Assembly (NCBI RefSeq): GCF_011759365.1
Contig: NZ_JAARLZ010000005.1
Location: 1 to 64,000 of the forward strand
Source: Luteibacter anthropi
Lineage (GTDB): Bacteria; Pseudomonadota; Gammaproteobacteria; Xanthomonadales; Rhodanobacteraceae
Length of the DNA stretch: 64,000 nt
Direction of reading: 5' to 3'
Shown: in pieces, positions 18,417 to 27,529 of the stretch
How the letters are laid out: every line of letters starts with the position of its first letter
Position numbering within the stretch: position 1 is the stretch's first letter
Position numbers and translations under genes: made by a program
Notes under the pieces: model-generated
Databases searched by the model: none
What the model saw: the letters and a program-made list of their open reading frames with translations, nothing else
Told to the model about the DNA's origin: nothing

Positions 18417-19826
18417 TCAAGGCCGCACACCCTCCTGCGCCATCACGGCCAGCAGGGTCGCTACATGCGCTTCGGCCAGCACAGGCAGCACATTGGTCAC
18501 GCCCAGCAGCAGGCCGGGCTGGCATACCCCGTCAGCCATGTACCAGGGCGAAAGCGGTACCGGCGACAGCCCCGAGGAAAAGATGGCGCGTGCAAGGGCG
18601 ACATCATCCGTACCCGGCGGAAGTTCCAGCCGAATGGCCAGACCACCTGCGTGGCCGTCGAGGCCATGCAAGGCAAGCGCGGCAAGCAGCGCATCGCGAC
18701 GCTCGGCATACGCGCGCTTCATGCGCCGCAGATGGCGCAGGTAGTGGCCCTCGTGCAGGAAGGATTCAAGCGCGTTCTGCACGACCGGCGGGGGTGCCGG
18801 ATCCAACGTGCCCGCCACCTGTGTCGCCGCGGCGGTCAGCTCCTCTGGCACCACGAGAAAGCCAATGCGCAGCGACGGTGACATCGTCTTGCTGAAACTG
18901 CCGATGTGCAGCACGCGCCGACCGTCCAGTGACGCCAGTGCAGGAGCCGCGCGACGCACCAGTTGCAACTCGCCAAGGAAATCGTCCTCCACGATCCAGC
19001 GGCCGGTGGCGGCCCAGTCCAGCAACGCATGCCTGCGTTCCAGCGACAGGGTGTGGCCCAGCGGCGCCTGCTGGCCTGGAGTGACCAGGGCGAACAGCGC
19101 GTCCGCAGCCCGGGCCATGCCTGCCGCCACATCGAGGCCGTCATCGTCCACCGGCACGCCCACGGCATCCACGCCGGACCATGCAAGCGCCGTGCGCGCA
19201 AACGGGTAACCCGGGTCCTCGACCCAGGCGCGTTGCCCCTGCGCACGCAGGATGCGCATGGCGATGCTGAAAGCGCCCGAATAGCCGTGGGTGACGAAGA
19301 CCTGCGCCGGCCGGCAGGCAAGCCCCCGGGCGACAGCGAGATAAGCGGCGATCTCGGCACGCAGACCCGGTTCGCCGGACGCATCCGGGTAGCCCGTCGG
19401 TACGTCGATGGCTTTGCGTGCCGCTTGCATGAGTTTCCGGGACCATACGGCCGCCGGAAAAAGATCGGCAGCCGGAACGCCCAGCTGGAACGGCAGTGGC
19501 CGTGTGGCACCTGCGGGAAACGGCCCGAACGACTCCCTGCCCTTCGCCGGCTCAGGCACCGGGCGTGAGGCCGGAGGCCGCTTCGCCACACGGGTACCGG
19601 CCGCGCCGGCCGCCATGACGAACTGGCCGTCGGCCAGTCGCTCATAGGCCTGTCGTACGGTGCCCCGGGCTACGCCAAGTTGCACGGCGAGGTCGTTCCA
19701 TGAGGGCAGGCGCGCGCCCGGCGCGAGGCGGCCGTCGTGAATCGCTTCGCGAATGCCGTCCGCGATCTGCTCGGCCAGCGAATGCCCGGCCGAGCGGTCG
19801 ATACGTATGCCGAAGGAACCATCCAT
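18417..19826 (-). CDS. MocR-type regulator (GntR-aminotransferase fusion)
   Basis: A 469-residue PLP-dependent transcription factor. The winged helix (HSLAEQIADGIREAIHDGRL, WNDLAVQLGVARGTVRQAYERL) is followed by a proline-rich linker and an aminotransferase-like domain with the PLP lysine in HIGSFSKTMSPSLRIGF and a YSGAFSIAMRIL block. It is divergent from a carboxymuconolactone-decarboxylase-family gene, its probable target. I start at ATG 19826 (MDGSFGIRID); ATG 19841, five codons upstream, would put the start inside a strong inverted repeat. Confidence 0.88.
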   Translation of the reverse strand: MDGSFGIRIDRSAGHSLAEQIADGIREAIHDGRLAPGARLPSWNDLAVQLGVARGTVRQAYERLADGQFVMAAGAAGTRVAKRPPASRPVPEPAKGRESFGPFPAGATRPLPFQLGVPAADLFPAAVWSRKLMQAARKAIDVPTGYPDASGEPGLRAEIAAYLAVARGLACRPAQVFVTHGYSGAFSIAMRILRAQGQRAWVEDPGYPFARTALAWSGVDAVGVPVDDDGLDVAAGMARAADALFALVTPGQQAPLGHTLSLERRHALLDWAATGRWIVEDDFLGELQLVRRAAPALASLDGRRVLHIGSFSKTMSPSLRIGFLVVPEELTAAATQVAGTLDPAPPPVVQNALESFLHEGHYLRHLRRMKRAYAERRDALLAALALHGLDGHAGGLAIRLELPPGTDDVALARAIFSSGLSPVPLSPWYMADGVCQPGLLLGVTNVLPVLAEAHVATLLAVMAQEGVRP

Positions 19827-19834
19827 CCAAACAT

Positions 19835-19876
19835 GGTACATCCGAAATTGCAGAACTTGGCCCTTTCGGACGTACC
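19835..19876. promoter_or_regulatory. Inverted repeat, candidate MocR operator
   Basis: GGTACATCCGAAA (19835-19847) faces TTTCGGACGTACC (19864-19876), matching at 12 of 13 positions across a 16-bp spacer. It lies between the MocR gene and the divergent AhpD-like gene, the expected place for an operator controlling both. Confidence 0.6.
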
Positions 19877-19923
19877 GTTCCGGGCGCAAGCTGGTGACAT
19901 CCACAACACCCGGAACCGCCACC

Positions 19924-20388
19924 ATGAGCAAGCGCATCAACTACAACAAGGTTGCCCCCGACAGCACCAAGGGGCTCTTCGCCGTTCACCAGTACCTCGC
20001 CGGCAGTGGCCTGGGCGACCTGATCGACCTTGTGTACCTGCGGGTATCGCAGATCAACCAGTGCGCCTACTGCATCGACATGCACTCGCAGGACCTGCAC
20101 AAACATGGCGTGCCCTTCGAGAAGCTGATCCTTACCTCGGCCTGGCGTGAGGCCGGTGCCGTGTTCTCGCCGCGCGAACAGGCCGCGCTGGCCTGGGCGG
20201 AGTGCGTGGCGCAGGTGGATCGCACCGGCGTGCCCGACGAGGACTATGCCGCCGCGACCGCCGTATTCAGCGACAAGGAACTGGCCGACCTCAGCGTAGC
20301 CATCGCGTTGATGAGCGCCTACAACCGGCTCGGCGTGGCATTCCGCAATGCGCCGATGGCCGCCAGCAGGCTGATCGCTCAGGCCTGA
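19924..20388 (+). CDS. Carboxymuconolactone decarboxylase / AhpD-like family protein
   Basis: A 154-residue protein with the AhpD-type redox motif CAYCIDMHSQDL (CxxC followed by His), typical of small peroxidase-associated disulfide proteins of this family. The N-terminus (MSKRINYNKVAPDSTKGLFA) and the C-terminal LMSAYNRLGVAFR are characteristic of stand-alone members often annotated alkylhydroperoxidase. The substrate is unknown. It is divergent from a MocR regulator with an inverted repeat between them. The open frame extends upstream, but ATG 19924 is the only start consistent with the family. It converges on tag with a 10-bp overlap. Confidence 0.85.
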   Translation: MSKRINYNKVAPDSTKGLFAVHQYLAGSGLGDLIDLVYLRVSQINQCAYCIDMHSQDLHKHGVPFEKLILTSAWREAGAVFSPREQAALAWAECVAQVDRTGVPDEDYAAATAVFSDKELADLSVAIALMSAYNRLGVAFRNAPMAASRLIAQA

Positions 20389-20939
20389 CGACGGCGGAAG
20401 CAATCGCGTGCATGGTCGTCGACGATGCCGACGGCCTGCATCCAGGCGTAGACGATCGTCGGCCCCACGAACTTGAAGCCGCGCTTCTTCATGTCTTTCG
20501 AGATCGTGACGGACAGCGGCGTCTGTGTGGGAAAAGTGCGACCGTCGCCCCGGATCACCTTGCCGCCGGTGAACGACCAGCAGTAACTGTCGAAGTCCTC
20601 GCCGGCCTTGCGCATGGCTTCGTAGATGCGCGCACCGTTGATGGTGGCCTCGATCTTGGCGCGCGAACGCACGATGCCCGGGTCGTCCAGCAGGCGCAGG
20701 ATGTCCTTCTCGCCGAAACGGGCGACCCTGGCCGGATCGAAATCCTTGAAGGCTTTGCGGAACGACTCGCGCTTGCGCAGGATGGTGATCCACGACAGGC
20801 CGGCCTGGAAGCCTTCGAGCATCAGCTGCTCCCAGAGCATGCGCGAATCGTGCAGCTCGATGCCCCACTCTTGGTCGTGATAATCGCAATAGAGCGGATC
20901 GGCACCGGTCCAGGTACAACGTTGCGTGTCGGCGTCCAT
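20379..20939 (-). CDS. tag: DNA-3-methyladenine glycosylase I
   Basis: Excises 3-methyladenine from alkylated DNA to start base-excision repair. The 186-residue product (E. coli Tag has 187) contains RCTWTGADPLYCDYHDQEWG at the start, LMLEGFQAGLSWITIL, and the SYCWSFTGGK-like DSYCWSFTGGKVI block. The zinc-binding Cys and His residues near both ends are present. Two ATGs are in tandem (20942 and 20939); the second has the better spacing from GAAGGGA. Confidence 0.95.
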   Translation of the reverse strand: MDADTQRCTWTGADPLYCDYHDQEWGIELHDSRMLWEQLMLEGFQAGLSWITILRKRESFRKAFKDFDPARVARFGEKDILRLLDDPGIVRSRAKIEATINGARIYEAMRKAGEDFDSYCWSFTGGKVIRGDGRTFPTQTPLSVTISKDMKKRGFKFVGPTIVYAWMQAVGIVDDHARDCFRRRQA

Positions 20940-21001
20940 CATTCTTCCCTTCGTGAAGCCCAAGACGCCAAGCTTTTCACGTCTATGCGTCGTCGTCGAG
21001 G

Positions 21002-21556
21002 TCAGGCGCGCAATCGCTGCGCAAGGCGCGTCATGGCGCGGGCGAACGTCTCGCGATCATCCAGCGCACGCGCAAGCACGATGGCACCCTGGATGCCGGC
21101 AACGGCCTCTTCCGCCGCATCGCGCGCCGCTTTCGCATCACGCCCGGCGCGCACGAGTGCATCGGCCAGTGCGTCGATCCAGCGTGCGAAATACGTTGCC
21201 ACCGCGATGGCGAAACGATCCCGCGTGCCATCCAGTGCAAATGCACCGACAAGGCAGACGCGGCCGCCACCCTGGAAGTAACTGGCCACGGTCTGCCACA
21301 TGGCGTCGATCGCCCGGGCGGGAGGATCGGTACGCAAAGATGCAAACAGGTGGCGTTCGAACCACGCATCGATGTCCGCAAGCACTGCGGCGGCCATGTC
21401 GTCCTTGCCGCCGGGGAAGAAGTGATAAAGGCTGCCCTTGCCCAGCCCCGTGCGCTCGTGGATGCGCGCCATGCTGGCACCGTCATAGCCCAGTTCGCGG
21501 AAGACCTCCGCGAGCATGGGCACCACGTCGGCGCGTTCGTAGACCAGGCGCGCCAT
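21002..21556 (-). CDS. TetR-family transcriptional repressor
   Basis: A 184-residue regulator. The HTH at residues 12-50 reads FRELGYDGASMARIHERTGLGKGSLYHFF, the canonical TetR signature; residues 60-184 are the ligand-binding helices. Its ATG overlaps the TAA of the upstream DUF1348 gene by one base, so the two form one operon, and a 32-bp palindrome in front of the operon is the likely autoregulatory operator. I start at ATG 21556; the 48 open residues upstream are the DUF1348 gene read in another frame. Confidence 0.92.
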   Translation of the reverse strand: MARLVYERADVVPMLAEVFRELGYDGASMARIHERTGLGKGSLYHFFPGGKDDMAAAVLADIDAWFERHLFASLRTDPPARAIDAMWQTVASYFQGGGRVCLVGAFALDGTRDRFAIAVATYFARWIDALADALVRAGRDAKAARDAAEEAVAGIQGAIVLARALDDRETFARAMTRLAQRLRA

Positions 21557-22017
21557 TACAGGCCCAGGTCCGACAGCCCCGGGTGGTCGTCCGGGCGACG
21601 CCCTTGCGGCCAGTGGAAGCGGCGCTCCTGCTCGCGGATGGGCAGGTCGTTGATGCAGGCGAAGCGCCGTTGCATCAGGCCGGCCTCGTCGAATTCCCAA
21701 TTCTCGTTGCCGTAAGAGCGAAACCAGTTACCGCTGTCGTCGTGCCATTCGTAGGCGAAGCGCACGGCGATACGGTCACCCGTGTACGCCCAGAGTTCCT
21801 TGATGAGGCGGTATTCCTGCTCCTTCGCCCACTTGCGGGTGAGGAAGGCCACGATGGCCTCGCGGCCGGTGACGAATTCGGCACGGTTACGCCATTGGCT
21901 GTCGGGCGAGTAAGCCAGCGAGACCTTGCGCGGGTCGCGGCTGTTCCAGCCGTCCTCGGCAAGGCGGACCTTGGCGACGGCGGTGTCGTGGGTAAAGGGA
22001 GGAACGAGCGGGGGCAT
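21556..22017 (-). CDS. DUF1348 / SnoaL-like protein
   Basis: A 153-residue protein of the nuclear-transport-factor-2 fold, with [59 protein letters not shown] and [13 protein letters not shown] blocks typical of DUF1348. No catalytic activity is established for the family. First gene of a two-gene operon with a TetR repressor, so it is presumably the gene the repressor controls. Confidence 0.88.
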   Translation of the reverse strand: MPPLVPPFTHDTAVAKVRLAEDGWNSRDPRKVSLAYSPDSQWRNRAEFVTGREAIVAFLTRKWAKEQEYRLIKELWAYTGDRIAVRFAYEWHDDSGNWFRSYGNENWEFDEAGLMQRRFACINDLPIREQERRFHWPQGRRPDDHPGLSDLGL

Positions 22018-22038
22018 GAGGCATCTCCGTACCGAAGT

Positions 22039-22070
22039 GAATCCAGTGTACCAATCAGTACACTGGATTC
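22039..22070. promoter_or_regulatory. Perfect palindrome, candidate TetR operator
   Basis: GAATCCAGTGTA (22039-22050) and TACACTGGATTC (22059-22070) are perfect 12-bp arms around CCAATCAG. It lies 22 bp upstream of the DUF1348-TetR operon, exactly where an autoregulated TetR repressor should bind. Confidence 0.8.
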
Positions 22071-22079
22071 AATCCCCCT

Positions 22080-22197
22080 TATAGGAGCGCGCCTCGCGCG
22101 CGACCGGTCAAGGCGGTGAGCCACCCGTTACAAACCACGTTACGGCTTGAACGGGGGCAACGCTTTGTACCTGTCGCGCGCGAGGCGCGCTCCTACA
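22080..22197. repeat. Widely spaced inverted pair of palindromic repeats
   Basis: Forward copy at about 22080-22105 (with the GCGCCTCGCGC variant core) and complement copy at about 22171-22196, 65 bp apart, between the TetR operon promoter and the end of the flavin oxidoreductase gene. Confidence 0.8.
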
Positions 22198-22227
22198 AGT
22201 CACGGTGGGCTTCAGCGTCATCGCCGC

Positions 22228-23388
22228 CTATACGTAGCGACCCTCGGCGTTGCGCGACCAGGTGGGCGCTGCCTGCAGCGGCCCCTCGGCATCGAACAAC
22301 TGGCGGTAGCGCGACGGTTGCGAGCGCAGGTACTGCTTTGGCGCCATCACCGTGGCGCCCAGCTCGGCTGCGGCGTGCCAGGGCCAGCGCGGGTCGTAGA
22401 GCACCGTGCGGGCCAGGGCCACCACATCCGCGTCGCCCGTGGAGACGATGGCCTCGGCCTGCTGCGGCTCCGTGATCAGGCCCACGGCCACCACGGGAAT
22501 CGACACCGCCGCCTTTACCGCGCGGGCAAACGGCACCTGGTAGTTTGGCCCCACGGCAATCTTCTGGTGTTCGTGCAGGCCACCGCTGGACACATGGATG
22601 GCATCGCAGCCGAGAGCCTCCAGCGCCCGGGCGAAAGCGATGGTCTGCTCTAAATCCCAGCCGCCTTCGTACCAGTCGGTCGCGGACACGCGCACCGTCA
22701 CCGGCTTGTCCGCCGGGAATGCCTCGCGCACGGCGCGGAATACTTCCAGCGGGAAACGCATGCGATTTTCCAGCGAACCGCCGTATTCGTCATTGCGCCG
22801 GTTCGACAGCGGTGACAGGAACTGGTGCAGCAGGTACCCATGTGCCGCATGGATCTGCACCAGGTCGATGCCGAGCCGGTCGGCACGCTTCGCCGCCTCG
22901 ACGAAGGCATCGCGAATGCGGTCCATGCCTACGCGATCCAGCGCCAGGGGCGCCACATCGCCTTCATGGAACGGCACCGCCGACGCGGACACCGTCTGCC
23001 AACCATTGTCATGATTCGGCGCAACCTGCCGCCCACCCACCCAGGGCACCTCGCAGGATGCCTTGCGCCCCGCATGGGCCAGCTGGATACCGATAGGCAT
23101 CGTGGACCAGCGACGCACGCCTTCCAATACGCGGCGCATGGCATCTTCGGTGGCGTCATCCCACAGGCCCACGTCGCCATAGGTGATGCGCGCATCGGGC
23201 AGCACGGCCGAGGCCTCGATGGTAAGCAGCGAAGCGCCCGACAAGGCCAGCTGTCCCAGGTGGATGAGGTGCCAGTCGTTCATCCGCCCTTCCTGCGCGG
23301 AGTACTGGCACATCGGCGCGATGACGATGCGGTTGCTCAATTCGAGGTTGCGGATACGCAGCGGGGTGAACAGCCTGGGTTGTGCCAT
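22228..23388 (-). CDS. NADH:flavin oxidoreductase, old yellow enzyme family (YqjM-like)
   Basis: FMN-dependent ene-reductase of 386 residues that reduces activated C=C bonds of unsaturated carbonyls. Visible features: LFTPLRIRNLELSNRIVIAPMCQYSA at the start (Cys in the PMCQYS loop is the redox tuner of the YqjM subclass), the HAAHGYLLHQFLSPLSNRR active-site block, EYGGSLENRMRFPLEV, and a late ALARTVLYDPRWPW FMN-phosphate loop. The ATG at 23388 follows GGAG. It is divergent from a LysR regulator across about 100 bp and is its likely target, as in many electrophile-responsive pairs. Confidence 0.93.
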   Translation of the reverse strand: MAQPRLFTPLRIRNLELSNRIVIAPMCQYSAQEGRMNDWHLIHLGQLALSGASLLTIEASAVLPDARITYGDVGLWDDATEDAMRRVLEGVRRWSTMPIGIQLAHAGRKASCEVPWVGGRQVAPNHDNGWQTVSASAVPFHEGDVAPLALDRVGMDRIRDAFVEAAKRADRLGIDLVQIHAAHGYLLHQFLSPLSNRRNDEYGGSLENRMRFPLEVFRAVREAFPADKPVTVRVSATDWYEGGWDLEQTIAFARALEALGCDAIHVSSGGLHEHQKIAVGPNYQVPFARAVKAAVSIPVVAVGLITEPQQAEAIVSTGDADVVALARTVLYDPRWPWHAAAELGATVMAPKQYLRSQPSRYRQLFDAEGPLQAAPTWSRNAEGRYV

Positions 23389-23486
23389 GGGAGGCTCCGG
23401 AAAGGGAATGCGCCGACTATGGCATCGCATCCGTCATCTACAAGTCTTCCTGTACGCAAATCGGGCGCTGGTCCACTATAGAAGGC

Positions 23487-24386
23487 ATGGCCGCTCCCGA
23501 TCTCAACCTTCTCATCGCCCTCGATGCCTTGCTGACCGAAGGCAGCGTAGCCGGTGCCGCGCGCCGCATGAACCTCAGTGCACCTGCCATGAGCCGCACG
23601 CTGGGACGCATCCGCGACGCGCTCGGTGATCCGGTGTTCGTGCAGTCCGGACGCACGATGGTGCCCACGCCACGTGCATTGGAGATGCGCGAGCGCGTGC
23701 GCCAGGCCGTCGAGGATGCCTCCGCCCTGCTGGCTCCCGGCATCGATGTGGACCTCACCGGCATCGAACGCCGCTTCGCCGTGCGCGCCAACGACATCTT
23801 CGTCGGCATGTATGCCGGACGCCTGCTCGATACCATGAGCCGAGAGATGCCGCGCGCCACCTTGCGCTTCACTCCCGAGGAAGATGACATCGACGGCGAG
23901 GCGCTGCGCAGCGGACGCATCGACCTGCTGGTAAACCCGTTCCGCCCTGTCGGGCCGGAAATGCGCGTGCAGCCGCTGTTCTCCACGCGCTTCGTCGGCG
24001 TGGCGCGCAAGGGGCATCCGTTCTTCGACGGACCGGTCACTGCCGAACGCTTCGTACAGTGGCAGCACATCGGCGTTTCCCGTCGCGGCAGGGCGCGCGG
24101 TCCCATCGACGACGCACTGGAAGCCCTGGGCCTTGCCCGGCAGGTGCCTCTCGTGGTGCCGACACCCTACGCCGGTGCGTTCGCCCTGCTCGACTCGGAC
24201 CTGCTGCTGCCGCTGCCGAACCAGCTCGCCGAAGGTGTCCTGCGCGCCGGCCTGGATGTACAGCTGTTCGAGCTGCCCGTGCCGCTGGAACCGGTGGACA
24301 TCAGCCAGACCTGGCACCCGCGCTGGCAGAACGATCCGGCGCATCGCTGGTTGCGGCGTACGATCCGCCAGCTCTGCGGGCACTGA
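23487..24386 (+). CDS. LysR-family transcriptional regulator
   Basis: A 299-residue regulator beginning APDLNLLIALDALLTEGSVA, with HTH GAARRMNLSAPAMSRTLGRI and an effector domain of LysR type. It is divergent from the old-yellow-enzyme gene and upstream of the FUSC-type efflux operon on the same strand (103 bp gap). Either may be its target; AaeR, a LysR protein, governs the comparable aae operon of E. coli, but AaeR is divergent there. I start at ATG 23487, with GAAGG just upstream. Confidence 0.92.
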   Translation: MAAPDLNLLIALDALLTEGSVAGAARRMNLSAPAMSRTLGRIRDALGDPVFVQSGRTMVPTPRALEMRERVRQAVEDASALLAPGIDVDLTGIERRFAVRANDIFVGMYAGRLLDTMSREMPRATLRFTPEEDDIDGEALRSGRIDLLVNPFRPVGPEMRVQPLFSTRFVGVARKGHPFFDGPVTAERFVQWQHIGVSRRGRARGPIDDALEALGLARQVPLVVPTPYAGAFALLDSDLLLPLPNQLAEGVLRAGLDVQLFELPVPLEPVDISQTWHPRWQNDPAHRWLRRTIRQLCGH

Positions 24387-24489
24387 GTCCACCATTGCAC
24401 CGGACGCACTCATGGAGTGCGGACACGTAACTTTTGCGAATCATTCGCAACAACCACCATGAGCCGGACCTCGCTCTTCCGGCTCACCC

Positions 24490-26421
24490 GTGCGCTCCCT
24501 CACCACTTCCATCCCATACCTTACCGACGCGCTGCGCTGGCTGGATCTCGGTACACCCCGCGCCCGCTATGTGATGCGCTCGGTGCTGGCCGCCGCGCTG
24601 GCGATCACCGTGTCCTACCTGCTGGAACTGGAAACGCCGTACTCGGCGGCGTCCACCGTGCTGCTGGTGGTCAATCCCGTGCAGGGCGCCGCCATCGGCA
24701 AGGGCGCGTGGCGTTTCATCGGCACACTGGGCGGCATGCTCGCCTCGTTCGTGCTGATGGCCGCATTTGCCCAGAAGCCCTGGCTGTTCGTGATCGGCTT
24801 CGGCATCTGGCTGGGCTTGTGCGTGGCCGGCATGAGCGTGCTGCGTCATTTCCGTGGCACCGGCGCGGTCGTCGCCGGTTACACCGTAGGCCTCGCCACC
24901 TTCGGCGCCATGCAGCATCCGGAACACGCCTTCGAACACATCGTCGGACGCGGCTCCACCGTGCTGATCGGGGTGGTGTGCCTGGCCCTCGTCTTCGCGC
25001 TCACCGGCACACGCAGCGTACGCGGACGGCTAGAAGCCCTGCTGTCGCGACTGGCCGCCCACGTCGCGACAAGCGTAGCGCAGCAGATCGCCTCGGGAAC
25101 CTCGCGCCTGTCACCCGAGCGACGGGCCGTGCTCGGCGACATCTACGGCGTGGACGATCTGCTCTCGCTGGGCAACGCCGAATCCGAAGACGTGGCCCGG
25201 CGTGCGGCATCGATCCGCCATGCCATGGTGTCGCTGTTCGCCACGGCGGTGGAAACCGAAGCGAGGGCGCCCGAAGGATGGGCGAAGGCATGGCAGGATG
25301 CCGCCGATGCGCTGGGCAACGGTGATACCGGCCACGCACGCGCACGGCTGAAGCATGCGCGTCACCTGCTATCGCGCGAATGCATGGCGCATGCACGCCT
25401 TGCCGGGCAGATCGACGACTTTCTTGCCGCACTGGATGGCATCGAGGGCCTGCACCGCGCGCTGCCACGCAACGCCGCGCCGGTGGCCTTTCATCGCGAC
25501 TACCCTGGCGCGTGGCGCAATGGGCTGCGCGCGGCGATCACGCTGATCCTCGCCGGTGCCTTCTGGCTCGTCACCGGGTGGACCGACGGCGACATGATGC
25601 TGCTGATCGTGGCGCCCTATTGCGCCTTGCTGGCCCTGGCCCCCGACCCTGCGGCCGGTGCCTGGGGCTTCTTCAAGGGCACGGTCGTGGCGGTGCCTGC
25701 CGCCTTTGGCTGCGCCTTCGGCATCCTGCCGCATATCGATGGCATGCCCTTGCTGCTGGTGTCCCTGGCGCTGTTCTGGATACCGGGCATCTATGCCACC
25801 ACGCTGCCGCGACACGGCCTGGCCGCACTCGCCTACCTGGTTGGCTTCAACACGCTCACCGGCGCCGCCAATCCCATGCACTCCGACCTGGCCCAGTTCC
25901 TGAACTGGTCGCTGTCCTGGCTGTTCGCCACCGCGTTCACCGTGCTCGCCTTTCGCGTCGTGCTGCCGAAGCAGCCCGCGCGTGACCTGGAACGCCTGCG
26001 CCTGCACATCCGCGATGCCAGCCTTTCGATCCTGCGTGGCGCCACGCCGTCGACAAGTGCATGGCGCTGGCGGCAACAGCACCGGCTTGCGCAACTGGGC
26101 GCCATGCTGAAAACCAGGCCACAGCAGCTCGATGCCGCCTTGACCGATGCGCTCGCCAGCCTGCATCTTGGCCGCGACCTGCTCCGCCTGCGCGCACTGC
26201 GCGAAGCCGACGATACAACCCGGTCCATACGCCATGCGCTCGCCTGCATGGCTCGCCGCAGCAGCATGCCGGCGATTGTTGCCCGCCATGCACGCAGGGC
26301 TTCGCGCCAGTTGCGCGATGCATCGCCTTGCGCCGCCGACGCATTCGCAGACATCGCCGCCCTGCTCGACCGGCATGCCGATTACTTCACACCAGGGTCT
26401 TATTCATCCCGTGCTCAGTGA
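24490..26421 (+). CDS. FUSC-family inner-membrane efflux protein (AaeB-like)
   Basis: A 643-residue inner-membrane protein with two hydrophobic blocks of about five to six helices each (residues 25-180 and 345-500), separated and followed by soluble regions, the FUSC/YccS architecture. AaeB exports aromatic carboxylic acids with AaeA. The next genes encode a DUF1656 protein, an HlyD adaptor and an outer-membrane factor, so this is the inner-membrane component of a complete envelope-spanning pump. Start is a GTG at 24490 without a clear ribosome-binding site; ATG 24574 is an alternative. It overlaps the next gene by 11 bases. Confidence 0.88.
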   Translation: MRSLTTSIPYLTDALRWLDLGTPRARYVMRSVLAAALAITVSYLLELETPYSAASTVLLVVNPVQGAAIGKGAWRFIGTLGGMLASFVLMAAFAQKPWLFVIGFGIWLGLCVAGMSVLRHFRGTGAVVAGYTVGLATFGAMQHPEHAFEHIVGRGSTVLIGVVCLALVFALTGTRSVRGRLEALLSRLAAHVATSVAQQIASGTSRLSPERRAVLGDIYGVDDLLSLGNAESEDVARRAASIRHAMVSLFATAVETEARAPEGWAKAWQDAADALGNGDTGHARARLKHARHLLSRECMAHARLAGQIDDFLAALDGIEGLHRALPRNAAPVAFHRDYPGAWRNGLRAAITLILAGAFWLVTGWTDGDMMLLIVAPYCALLALAPDPAAGAWGFFKGTVVAVPAAFGCAFGILPHIDGMPLLLVSLALFWIPGIYATTLPRHGLAALAYLVGFNTLTGAANPMHSDLAQFLNWSLSWLFATAFTVLAFRVVLPKQPARDLERLRLHIRDASLSILRGATPSTSAWRWRQQHRLAQLGAMLKTRPQQLDAALTDALASLHLGRDLLRLRALREADDTTRSIRHALACMARRSSMPAIVARHARRASRQLRDASPCAADAFADIAALLDRHADYFTPGSYSSRAQ

Positions 26422-26605
26422 ATTCTCCATCGCGGGCATCTACCTGCCGCCGTTCTTCGTCTACGCCTGCGTGGCCGGCCTCGTCTTCGTCGTGCTCCGC
26501 CACCTGCTGGCCCGCCTGGGCGTGCTCCGTCATGCGTGGCATCCCGCGCTGTTCGAGTTCGCGCTTTCCGTCATCCTGCTTTCATTGCTGATCCTCCATG
26601 TCTGA
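26411..26605 (+). CDS. DUF1656 small membrane protein (AaeX-like)
   Basis: A 64-residue protein from GTG 26411: LSEFSIAGIYLPPFFVYA, then one hydrophobic stretch and a second hydrophobic C-terminal stretch (FEFALSVILLSLLILHV). EFxIxGIYxPP is the DUF1656 signature. Such proteins lie between AaeB- and AaeA-type genes in many genomes; the function is unknown. It overlaps its neighbours on both sides (11 and 8 bases), so it is translationally embedded in the operon. The frame is open upstream, but that part overlaps the FUSC gene and is not conserved. Confidence 0.9.
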   Translation: MLSEFSIAGIYLPPFFVYACVAGLVFVVLRHLLARLGVLRHAWHPALFEFALSVILLSLLILHV

Positions 26606-27527
26606 TGCCCTCCCCCTGTTGAAGCGGTTTGCCCGCGCCCTGCTCACCCTCGCCGCCGTGGCGGCGGCCGCCCTGCTCGTCGTATCGCTATGGCGTGCCT
26701 ATGTACTTGCCCCATGGACGCGCGACGGTCGTGTCAGTGCCCAGGTGGTGCGCATCGCTCCCGAAGTGTCTGGCACCGTCGTGGACGTGACGGTCGCAGA
26801 CAATCAGTACGTGAAGAAAGGCGATGTGCTCTATCGCATCGACCCGGAACGCTTCCGCGTCGCCGTGGACGATGCGGAAGCCGCGCTCGATGCCGCCAGC
26901 GAAACCCTCGCGCAGAAAATCGAGGACGCGCAGCGTCGCAAGGGCATGGACGACCTCGTGCCGCGCGAAGACATCCAGCAGGCGCAACGCGCCATCGCCC
27001 TGGCACGGGCCGCGCAGCGCCGTGCGCAGGTGACGCTGGACCTCGCGCGGCTGGATCTGTACCGATCCGAGCTGCACGCGCCGACGGATGGCTACATCAC
27101 CCATCTGCGCCTGCGCAACGGTGACTACGCGGTGGCCGGCCAGCCTGCGCTGGCGCTGCTCGATGCGCACAGTTTCTGGTTCACCGGGTATTTCGAGGAA
27201 ACCAAGCTTCGCCAGGTGCACCCCGGCGCCGCCGCTCGCATTCGCCTCATGGGATACGATGCGATCGTGCCCGGTCGCGTGCACAGCATCGGGCGTGGAA
27301 TCACCGATACCAACGAGCAGGCTGACGCCACCGGCCTGCCCAGCGTGGAGCCCAGTTTCAGCTGGATACGGCTGGCCCAGCGTATTCCCGTGCGCATCGA
27401 ACTCGGCGAACTGCCTCCCGGCGTGACCCTCGTGGCGGGCATGACGGGCAGCGTGGATGTCGGCGATCCCGCAGGTCGTGACGGCTCGCAAGGCCGGTTG
27501 ACCACCTGGCTGCACGAGTGGATGTGA
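26598..27527 (+). CDS. HlyD/AaeA-family periplasmic adaptor of efflux pump
   Basis: A 309-residue membrane-fusion protein: N-terminal anchor helix (residues 10-35, LLTLAAVAAAALLVVSLW), biotinyl-lipoyl-like half-motifs VVRIAPEVSGTVVDVTVADN and ELHAPTDGYITHLRLRNGD flanking a coiled-coil hairpin, then a beta-barrel domain. It links the FUSC-type inner-membrane protein to the outer-membrane factor encoded next. Confidence 0.92.
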   Translation: MSDALPLLKRFARALLTLAAVAAAALLVVSLWRAYVLAPWTRDGRVSAQVVRIAPEVSGTVVDVTVADNQYVKKGDVLYRIDPERFRVAVDDAEAALDAASETLAQKIEDAQRRKGMDDLVPREDIQQAQRAIALARAAQRRAQVTLDLARLDLYRSELHAPTDGYITHLRLRNGDYAVAGQPALALLDAHSFWFTGYFEETKLRQVHPGAAARIRLMGYDAIVPGRVHSIGRGITDTNEQADATGLPSVEPSFSWIRLAQRIPVRIELGELPPGVTLVAGMTGSVDVGDPAGRDGSQGRLTTWLHEWM

Positions 27528-27529
27528 CG

